Positions 1 through 5,384 of a DNA stretch of 5,384 nucleotides are shown here, in pieces. A program made the position numbers and the translations under genes. How positions within the stretch are numbered: the stretch's first letter is position 1; each line of letters begins with the position of its first letter. The notes beneath the pieces are model-generated. The model did not search any database. It was not told the origin of the DNA and was given only the letters and a program-made list of their open reading frames with translations. This stretch comes from Agrobacterium fabrum (GTDB lineage: Bacteria; Pseudomonadota; Alphaproteobacteria; Rhizobiales; Rhizobiaceae). Location: contig QFOL01000268.1 of NCBI GenBank assembly GCA_003241215.1, forward strand, positions 1-5,384, written 5' to 3'.

Positions 1-62
1 GAGGACCCCTTACCAACTCGTTCGCGCGCCTCGGCCTTGAGCTCATACGATTCTTTGCTCAT
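1..62 (-). CDS. rplY: 50S ribosomal protein L25 / general stress protein Ctc, N-terminal part only
   Basis: Reading leftward from the ATG at 62-60 gives 20 residues, MSKESYELKAEARERVGKGS, before the window edge cuts the gene. The YELKAEARERVGKG stretch is the typical N-terminus of rhizobial L25 of the long Ctc/TL5 type, which binds 5S rRNA in the large ribosomal subunit and is associated with stress in some bacteria. The start is supported by an AAAGGA Shine-Dalgarno sequence at 74-69, six bases upstream. A promoter fitting the rhizobial housekeeping consensus lies about 110 bases upstream. Only the N-terminus is visible, so the presence of the C-terminal Ctc domain is inferred from family habit. 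The identification rests on recognising the N-terminal sequence and has not been checked by a search. Confidence 0.85.
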   Translation of the reverse strand, partial: MSKESYELKAEARERVGKGS

Positions 63-68
63 GGCAAT

Positions 69-74
69 TCCTTT
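69..74 (-). promoter_or_regulatory. Ribosome binding site of rplY
   Basis: On the minus strand the sequence AAAGGA ends six bases before the ATG of rplY. This is good complementarity to the 16S rRNA tail at normal spacing, and it fixes the start codon of the truncated gene. Confidence 0.7.
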
Positions 75-108
75 CGAGGTTATATGGAGAGTTCATGCCG
101 AACGAAGC

Positions 109-127
109 GGCCTGAACTGGAGAGGCC
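109..127 (-). other. Small stem-loop in the rplY leader
   Basis: GGCCT (109-113) and AGGCC (123-127) are perfect inverted arms around a nine-base loop. In the rplY transcript this would form a five-base-pair hairpin about 47 bases before the start codon. It is short and could be chance in GC-rich DNA. Leader structures often serve autoregulation of ribosomal protein genes, but nothing in the sequence shows that for this one. Confidence 0.25.
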
Positions 128-139
128 CTGAAGCCATCC

Positions 140-180
140 CGCCCGCGTTGCCTCCAAGGGTGTCTACACGGGTGCGGGCG
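140..180. repeat. Inverted repeat CGCCCGC / GCGGGCG next to the rplY -10
   Basis: A perfect seven-base inverted repeat has arms at 140-146 and 174-180, 27 bases apart. The right arm directly abuts the proposed -10 hexamer of the rplY promoter and overlaps the expected transcription start. The arms would therefore act as a DNA site rather than as a full RNA hairpin. No known operator was recognised, and chance is plausible at this GC content. Confidence 0.25.
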
Positions 181-209
181 CTATAATACAAACGGCACAT
201 AAAGACAAG
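181..209 (-). promoter_or_regulatory. Probable housekeeping sigma promoter for rplY
   Basis: On the minus strand, CTTGTC (complement of 204-209) and TTATAG (complement of 181-186) are separated by exactly 17 bases. The rhizobial RpoD consensus is CTTGAC-N17-CTATAT; this site matches five of six bases in the -35 and four of six in the -10. Transcription would begin near 174 and give a leader of about 110 bases before the rplY ATG. A weaker TATA-like element, CATATA, lies closer to the gene (complement of 81-86), but it has no matching -35. Confidence 0.5.
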
Positions 210-234
210 GCCCGGATATTCTCGCGGCACACCA

Positions 235-310
235 TGCAATGATTTAATTAGTCTATTCTAATTCTCGTATATGGTGAGAAATTTAATTTATGCTTATCCA
301 TGCATATAAA
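235..310. promoter_or_regulatory. AT-rich island upstream of the MHYT-GGDEF-EAL gene, with palindrome and direct repeat
   Basis: This stretch is strikingly AT-rich against GC-rich surroundings. It contains the inverted repeat AATTAG-N6-CTAATT (246-263) and a direct repeat of ATTTAATT (242-249 and 281-288). A possible rightward -10, GTATAT (267-272), has only a poor -35 (TTAATT, 244-249) at 17-base spacing. The region is the obvious place for the promoter of the downstream cyclic-di-GMP gene and for a regulator site, but no named regulator motif was recognised. Confidence 0.35.
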
Positions 311-368
311 CCGGGTGAAAACTTGGCGAATGATAAGGCTATGCAAAATTCCAATTGCGTAGATAACA

Positions 369-2453
369 ATGCTCAAAGTTCTCCAGTGCATTACCATCGA
401 TCACGACTATCGATACACCGCCGCCGCGGTCTTCGTCTGCATGCTGGGCAGTTTCGTTTCGATGCGTCTTTTTTCGAAGGCGCGTCTGGCGACCGGGCTG
501 CAGAAGGTCAACTGGCTGTTTCTGGCGGGCGTCAATGGCGGGGCGGCGATATGGACCACCCATTTCGTGGCGATGCTGGGTTATGTCGCTGCCGGTGATG
601 TGGGATACGATCCCTATCTGACCGGGCTGTCGCTTCTCATCGCCATTGCCACAACGACGGCCGGCTTCGGTATTTCCGCTTATGGCGGGCGCAGCGTGCT
701 GGTGGAAGCCGGCGGGATCATTCTCGGCCTCGGCATTGCGGCCATGCATTACACCGGCATGGCGGCCTATAATGTTCAGGGCATGATCTTCTGGAACCAG
801 GCCTATGTCATCGCTTCGCTGGTGCTGGGGGCGGTGCTGGGCGCCATCGCGGTCAATCGCATCTCCCGGCCTGTCACCCGTTTCTGCCAATATGGCGCGG
901 TGGCGTTTCTCATCCTGGCCATTGCTTCGATGCATTATACCGGCATGGCGTCGATGTCCTTTGCCTTCGACCCGCGCATTGTCATTCCTGAAAACCTGCT
1001 GCCGCCGGCCATCATGGGCGGAGGGGCGATTGCGGTGACGCTGCTGCTCCTGGCGCTCGGGCTTTCCACCTATGTCATCGACGCCCAGTCCACCCAGCAG
1101 GCGGTCGCCCGCTATCGCCATCTTTCGCTGCACGATCCGTTGACGGGCATTCCCAACCGGGCGGCGTTCATCGAACATCTCAACCGCCGTACGCGCCATC
1201 TTTCCCTGGGCGCACATACGGCGCTTCTGTCCATCGATCTCGACCGCTTCAAGGAAATCAACGACGTGCATGGTCATGCGGCGGGCGACGCCGTGCTGCG
1301 GGCCATCGCCGACCGCGCGAGTTCCGTGCTGAAGGCCGGGGAGTTCCTGGCGCGCATGGGCGGCGATGAATTCGTGGCGATGACCCATTCCTATTATACC
1401 CGCGCCGACGGCGCGGAATTCGCCCAGCGACTGATCGAGCAGATCAGCCGGCCGGTGGAATGGAACGGGCAGACATTTTCGGTTGGCGCAAGTGTGGGCA
1501 TATCGGTCCGCAATACCGGCTCCATCGATGCCGATACGCTGATGGCGCAGGCGGATGTCGCCATGTACCGGGCAAAAAGCGGCACTTCGGACACCATATG
1601 CTTTTACGACAAATCCATGGACGAGGCCGCGCGTGAGCGTAACGTGCTTGCCGTCGCGATGCGCAGCGGTCTCACCAACAAGGAATTCGAGCTTTATTAT
1701 CAGCAGCAGAACGACACCAGAAGCGGCAGCATTGTCGGTTTCGAAGCGCTTTTGCGCTGGAACCGTCCCGAACGCGGCATGGTCTCCCCGGCCGAATTCA
1801 TTCCGATCGCCGAACAGACCGGCTTCATCGTCGAGCTGGGCGAGTGGGTTCTGAAAGAAGCATGCGCGCAGGCGGCCCAGTGGAAAAAATCGCTTGCCAT
1901 TGCCGTGAATGTCGCGCCGCAGCAGCTTGCGGATAATGATTTTCCCGAAAAGGTGGAGAAAATTCTCGCCGATACGGGGCTTGCACCGGAAAGGCTCGAG
2001 CTGGAAATCACCGAAGGCAGCATCATCGCCGACCATCGCCATGCGCTTGTCACCATCCGCAAGCTCAAGGCGCTCGGCGTCAAGATCGCCATGGATGATT
2101 ACGGCACGGGTTATTCCTCGCTATCGACGCTTCAGAGCTTCCCCTTCGACAAGATCAAGATCGACCGCGCCTTCATCGATGGTCTGTCGACCAACGTGCA
2201 GTCGGAGGCTATCGTTCGCTCGACGCTCATTCTGGCGCACAGCCTCAATATTCCCGTGCTTGCGGAAGGGGTGGAGACGAAAGCCCATGTCGAGTTCCTG
2301 CGGCGCGAGGGCTGTCTGCAGGTGCAGGGCTTCTTTTTCGGCAAGCCCGGACCGTTGACCTCCATCGCCAATCTCGTGGACGATACGTTCCTCTCGGATG
2401 AGGATGAAACGGAAGTGGCGGCCAGCCGGCGTTATTTCAAGGCGGTCCGATAG
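369..2453 (+). CDS. Membrane-bound MHYT-GGDEF-EAL cyclic-di-GMP synthase/phosphodiesterase
   Basis: This 694-residue protein is predicted to make and break the second messenger cyclic di-GMP at the inner membrane. Residues about 15-236 form seven hydrophobic helices with the MHYT sensor repeats: THFV at 64-67, MHYT at 126-129 and MHYT at 188-191. MHYT domains are proposed to bind a metal and sense oxygen, CO or NO. The GGDEF domain (about 250-415) has DPLTG at 256-260, D290, IND at 297-299 and an intact GGDEF at 331-335. The inhibitory RxxD site is changed to KAGE (322-325). The EAL domain (about 425-670) keeps EALLRW at 459-464, N514, EITE at 546-549, DDYGTGYSS at 576-584, KID at 597-599 and AEGVET at 632-637, so phosphodiesterase activity looks possible. 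The architecture is that of Pseudomonas MucR/NbdA-like proteins. The ATG at 369 is the first possible start because an in-frame TAG sits at 360-362, yet no clear Shine-Dalgarno precedes it. The gene appears to be its own transcription unit. Confidence 0.93.
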   Translation: MLKVLQCITIDHDYRYTAAAVFVCMLGSFVSMRLFSKARLATGLQKVNWLFLAGVNGGAAIWTTHFVAMLGYVAAGDVGYDPYLTGLSLLIAIATTTAGFGISAYGGRSVLVEAGGIILGLGIAAMHYTGMAAYNVQGMIFWNQAYVIASLVLGAVLGAIAVNRISRPVTRFCQYGAVAFLILAIASMHYTGMASMSFAFDPRIVIPENLLPPAIMGGGAIAVTLLLLALGLSTYVIDAQSTQQAVARYRHLSLHDPLTGIPNRAAFIEHLNRRTRHLSLGAHTALLSIDLDRFKEINDVHGHAAGDAVLRAIADRASSVLKAGEFLARMGGDEFVAMTHSYYTRADGAEFAQRLIEQISRPVEWNGQTFSVGASVGISVRNTGSIDADTLMAQADVAMYRAKSGTSDTICFYDKSMDEAARERNVLAVAMRSGLTNKEFELYYQQQNDTRSGSIVGFEALLRWNRPERGMVSPAEFIPIAEQTGFIVELGEWVLKEACAQAAQWKKSLAIAVNVAPQQLADNDFPEKVEKILADTGLAPERLELEITEGSIIADHRHALVTIRKLKALGVKIAMDDYGTGYSSLSTLQSFPFDKIKIDRAFIDGLSTNVQSEAIVRSTLILAHSLNIPVLAEGVETKAHVEFLRREGCLQVQGFFFGKPGPLTSIANLVDDTFLSDEDETEVAASRRYFKAVR

Positions 2454-2470
2454 GCTGGCGCAGCCCGCGG

Positions 2471-2503
2471 TTGCGCCCGGCAATGCCGGTCGCGAAATTT
2501 TTT
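2471..2503 (+). terminator. Rho-independent terminator of the MHYT-GGDEF-EAL gene
   Basis: The arm TTGCG-C-CCGGC (2471-2481) pairs with GCCGG-T-CGCGA (2485-2495) around an AAT loop. There is one C/T mismatch and one G-U pair. Six consecutive T follow at 2498-2503. It starts 17 bases after the TAG stop. A smaller hairpin, GGCTG-GCG-CAGCC (2453-2465), lies just before it. This separates the cyclic-di-GMP gene from the regulator downstream. Confidence 0.72.
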
Positions 2504-2547
2504 GTTGAAACATGAACGCTTCCAGCGCACCATCGCCGAAAAGCTTT

Positions 2548-2555
2548 GGGAGGAG
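2548..2555 (+). promoter_or_regulatory. Shine-Dalgarno that sets the regulator start at 2559
   Basis: GGGAGGAG at 2548-2555 contains the full GGAGG core, five bases before the ATG at 2559. The in-frame TTG codons upstream (2502 and 2505) sit inside or right after the T-run of the preceding terminator and have no ribosome binding site, so the longer reading is unlikely. Confidence 0.8.
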
Positions 2556-2558
2556 CGC

Positions 2559-3518
2559 ATGCCGACTGACATCGCCCATGCGGAACGCGTGTATGAAACC
2601 GCGCGCCACCGTTCCGCGGCCGCAAGTTCTCCGATTATCGCCTCATGGCGCCGCTGCATGGTCAAACATCATCTCGCACCGGAGGAGAACCGCAAGCCGG
2701 TCTTTCTCAGCGAGTATGAATTCCGCCGCGCCCGTGAAAGCGCCGCCGGCCTGATCGCCGAAAGCACGGATGAACTCGACCGCATTTTCCAGAGTGTCGG
2801 CAAATCCGGCTGCTGCCTGCTTTTGACCGACGCACAGGGTGTTGCGCTGGAACGGCGCGGCGCGCCCGGCGACGACCGCGATTTCCGTGCTCTCGGCCTC
2901 TGGTCCGGCGCGGTCTGGAGCGAGGCGAGCGTGGGCACCAACGGCATCGGCACGGCGCTCGTGGACGAGCGCTCGGTGGTGGTCTATCGCGACCAGCATT
3001 TCTTCACGTCAAATACGGAACTCTGCTGCACCACGGCCCCCATTCGCGATCATACCGGCCGGGTGACGGGCGCACTCGATATTTCCACCTGCCGCGACGA
3101 CATCAACGAGATGACCTTCTCCTTCGTCACCCAGGCGGTGAAGGATGCGGCGCAGCGTATCGAGGGTAATCTTTTCCGCCGCGCCTTTCCCGGCGCACGC
3201 ATCGTCGTCGTGCCGAGCGGGTTCGGTGCGGCGCTGTCGCTGCTGGCCGTGGATCAGGACGACCTCGTGCTCGGCGCAACCCGCGCCGCACGCCTTGCGC
3301 TGAAGCTTGATGATGCCCGCATCGCGCAGGGGCTGCCCGCCGCCGATGTTCTTCAGGAACAGCGCCACGACAGCGGTTCCGACCTTGCGGAAGCGGAACG
3401 TTCGGCGCTTCGCCGCGTGTTGTCGCGCACCAACGGCAATGTCACGCAGGCGGCTTCCCTGCTCGGTATCAGCCGCGCCACACTTCACCGCAAGATGAAG
3501 AAATTCGACGTGCATTAA
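2559..3518 (+). CDS. Short AcoR-like transcriptional regulator: GAF domain plus Fis-type HTH, no AAA+ domain
   Basis: This 319-residue cytoplasmic protein is a predicted DNA-binding regulator. It opens with the AcoR-family signature SPIIASWRRC (24-33). A GAF ligand-binding domain follows (about 65-200) with WSEASVGTNGIGTAL (120-134), ELCCTTAPIRD (154-164) and GALDIS (171-176). A short PAS-like stretch comes next (about 220-248, AVDQDDLVLGATRAARLAL). A Fis-type helix-turn-helix (HTH_8) ends the protein (about 279-319), with NVTQAASLLGISRATLHRK at 294-312. Full-length AcoR proteins carry a AAA+ ATPase with a GAFTGA motif between the sensor and the HTH and activate sigma-54 promoters. That whole domain is absent, so this protein cannot open sigma-54 promoters itself and may act as a repressor or as a sigma-70-type activator. 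Homologues are often annotated as sigma-54-dependent Fis family regulators, which would mislead here. The gene lies 173 bases upstream of an aldehyde dehydrogenase that it probably controls. The ligand is unknown. Paired cysteines at 85-86 and 156-157 are unusual. Confidence 0.88.
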   Translation: MPTDIAHAERVYETARHRSAAASSPIIASWRRCMVKHHLAPEENRKPVFLSEYEFRRARESAAGLIAESTDELDRIFQSVGKSGCCLLLTDAQGVALERRGAPGDDRDFRALGLWSGAVWSEASVGTNGIGTALVDERSVVVYRDQHFFTSNTELCCTTAPIRDHTGRVTGALDISTCRDDINEMTFSFVTQAVKDAAQRIEGNLFRRAFPGARIVVVPSGFGAALSLLAVDQDDLVLGATRAARLALKLDDARIAQGLPAADVLQEQRHDSGSDLAEAERSALRRVLSRTNGNVTQAASLLGISRATLHRKMKKFDVH

Positions 3519-3532
3519 GGCTTGCACGGGCG

Positions 3533-3557
3533 CGATCCGGCCGATGGTGCCGGATTG
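3533..3557 (+). other. Stem-loop just after the regulator gene
   Basis: ATCCGGC (3535-3541) and GCCGGAT (3549-3555) are perfect inverted arms around a seven-base loop. The stem extends by a G-U pair and a C-G pair to 3533/3557. It starts 15 bases after the TAA of the regulator. No T-run follows, so it is not a classical terminator. It could weaken read-through into the dehydrogenase gene, protect the mRNA 3' end, or be a DNA operator. Confidence 0.4.
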
Positions 3558-3565
3558 GCGAGGCT

Positions 3566-3585
3566 TTGTCGCAGATGTGAGACAA
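3566..3585. promoter_or_regulatory. Candidate operator TTGTC-N10-GACAA upstream of the aldehyde dehydrogenase
   Basis: A 20-base dyad has arms TTGTC (3566-3570) and GACAA (3581-3585), 107 bases before the dehydrogenase ATG. Fis-type HTH proteins bind as dimers to spaced dyads; NifA, for example, uses TGT-N10-ACA. The element is therefore a reasonable candidate for the site of the neighbouring regulator. It is a single copy in the window, and the assignment is inference from position and symmetry only. Confidence 0.35.
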
Positions 3586-3652
3586 TGTGCGCTGCGGAAC
3601 CGCGCCGCCCCTCTACCGAACAACGCCATCTGGGCCCACCTTCCTGCCATGC

Positions 3653-3667
3653 GGTCCGCTGCGGATC
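3653..3667 (+). other. Short hairpin in the dehydrogenase leader
   Basis: GGTCCG (3653-3658) pairs with CGGATC (3662-3667) around a CTG loop, with one G-U pair. It ends ten bases before the Shine-Dalgarno sequence and does not cover it. It may be chance, or it may affect mRNA stability or ribosome access. Confidence 0.2.
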
Positions 3668-3677
3668 GTTTTCATCA

Positions 3678-3684
3678 GGGAGGA
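3678..3684 (+). promoter_or_regulatory. Shine-Dalgarno that sets the aldehyde dehydrogenase start at 3692
   Basis: GGGAGGA at 3678-3684 contains GGAGG, eight bases before the ATG at 3692. The reading frame stays open upstream to an ATG at 3587, but that stretch has no ribosome binding site and encodes residues unlike the family, so the start at 3692 is chosen. Confidence 0.8.
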
Positions 3685-3691
3685 TGAAATC

Positions 3692-5209
<1,518 letters not shown>

Positions 5210-5223
5210 GGTCCTCCCCGGAA

Positions 5224-5256
5224 GCCGGCGGGGGGCTGTGGTGCCAGGCCGCCGGC
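5224..5256 (+). other. First 3' stem-loop after the dehydrogenase
   Basis: GCCGGCGG (5224-5231) and CCGCCGGC (5249-5256) are perfect eight-base arms around a 17-base loop, in which GGC/GCC (5234-5236/5243-5245) could pair further. It starts 15 bases after the stop codon and has no T-run. It is most likely an RNA structure that protects or processes the mRNA 3' end. Confidence 0.5.
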
Positions 5257-5258
5257 GT

Positions 5259-5286
5259 GTTCCCAGGGGCTTCGGCCCCTGGGAGC
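5259..5286 (+). other. Second 3' stem-loop with a C(UUCG)G tetraloop
   Basis: TCCCAGGGGC (5261-5270) pairs perfectly with GCCCCTGGGA (5275-5284) around TTCG. A U-G and a G-C pair extend the stem to 12 base pairs. The C(UUCG)G loop is among the most stable RNA tetraloops. No T-run follows, so on its own this is a stabilising or pausing hairpin rather than a terminator. Confidence 0.65.
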
Positions 5287-5298
5287 CCGGTTGAAAAC

Positions 5299-5332
5299 AA
5301 AAGGGCCGGAGGTTTGCCTCCGGCCCTTTTTT
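5299..5332 (+). terminator. Strong Rho-independent terminator, probably bidirectional
   Basis: GGGCCGGAGG (5303-5312) pairs perfectly with CCTCCGGCCC (5317-5326) around a TTTG loop. Flanking AAAA (5299-5302) and TTTT (5327-5330) extend the stem to 14 pairs, and the T-run reaches 5332. The A-rich left flank gives a T-run on the minus strand as well, so it would also stop the convergent gene that ends at 5341. Confidence 0.9.
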
Positions 5333-5340
5333 GTTGCGGG

Positions 5341-5384
5341 TCAGGCCGCGTAACGCTGGCTGTGCTGTCGGGTATGGCCCACCG
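5341..5384 (-). CDS. C-terminal end of an unidentified convergent gene
   Basis: On the minus strand an open frame enters from the right edge and ends at TGA (5343-5341), with the last residues VGHTRQHSQRYAA. Its stop lies eight bases before the shared terminator, the usual place for a convergent gene end. Thirteen residues are too few to identify the product, and a frame this short could be open by chance. The terminator context is the main support. Confidence 0.45.
   Translation of the reverse strand, partial: VGHTRQHSQRYAA

Noticed and set aside
290..598. 102-codon plus-strand frame starting before the MHYT gene, considered as a leader peptide
   Set aside because: It runs about 230 bases into the MHYT coding region in another frame, has no good ribosome binding site, and its translation past residue 35 looks like a frame shadow.
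339..2042. Long 567-codon open frame on the minus strand opposite the MHYT-GGDEF-EAL gene
   Set aside because: It is an antisense shadow of a well-supported gene in GC-rich DNA. Its translation is rich in R, G, H and D with no recognisable domain, and the plus strand carries clear MHYT, GGDEF and EAL motifs.
2502..2558. TTG-initiated N-terminal extension of the regulator
   Set aside because: The TTG lies in the terminator T-run without a ribosome binding site, while the ATG at 2559 has an ideal GGAGG at ideal spacing.
3556..3570. Sigma-54 promoter in front of the aldehyde dehydrogenase
   Set aside because: TGGCGAGGCTTTGTC has the GG but lacks the required GC at the -12 element with correct spacing, and the adjacent regulator has no AAA+ domain to activate sigma-54.
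3587..3691. 35-residue N-terminal extension of the aldehyde dehydrogenase
   Set aside because: The extension is not typical of the family, has no ribosome binding site, and contains the hairpin and the Shine-Dalgarno sequence of the real start at 3692.
5259..5286. UUCG hairpin as a stand-alone terminator
   Set aside because: No T-run follows the stem; the next hairpin at 5299-5332 has one and is the real terminator.

Overview
The window looks like chromosomal DNA of an Agrobacterium/Rhizobium-type alphaproteobacterium. This is inferred from the high GC content and codon choice of the genes, the N-terminus of the leftward L25/Ctc gene, and a divergent promoter matching the rhizobial CTTGAC-N17-CTATAT pattern. 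No species or locus tag can be assigned from the sequence alone. There are no tRNAs, rRNAs, CRISPR arrays, insertion sequences or other mobile elements.

Layout, left to right. (1) At 1-62, on the minus strand, lie the first 20 codons of rplY (ribosomal protein L25 / general stress protein Ctc). (2) At 63-368 is a divergent intergenic region with the rplY promoter and leader on the left and an AT-rich island on the right. (3) At 369-2453 (+) is a 694-residue membrane protein with MHYT, GGDEF and EAL domains, a predicted bifunctional cyclic-di-GMP enzyme, closed by a good Rho-independent terminator at 2471-2503. (4) At 2559-3518 (+) is a short GAF plus Fis-type helix-turn-helix regulator resembling AcoR but without the AAA+ sigma-54 activator domain. 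Its start is moved downstream from a TTG to an ATG with a near-perfect Shine-Dalgarno sequence. (5) At 3519-3691 is a structured gap holding two hairpins and a TTGTC-N10-GACAA palindrome. (6) At 3692-5209 (+) is a complete NAD-dependent aldehyde dehydrogenase of the AcoD/ExaC/AldB type. (7) At 5210-5340 are three consecutive stem-loops, the last a strong, probably bidirectional terminator. (8) At 5341-5384 (-) is the apparent last part of an unidentified convergent gene.

How the genes may work together: the regulator and the aldehyde dehydrogenase form a likely functional pair, with the GAF protein sensing a small molecule (perhaps an aldehyde, alcohol or acetoin-like compound) and controlling the dehydrogenase gene. 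This rests on adjacency and on known AcoR/acoD-type pairings, not on direct proof. The MHYT-GGDEF-EAL protein appears to be a separate transcription unit that links a membrane-sensed signal to cyclic-di-GMP level.

All complete genes belong to known families and I see no clearly new system. The most useful second-look items are the regulator without AAA+ domain, its cysteine pairs, the palindrome before the dehydrogenase, and the three-hairpin 3' region.
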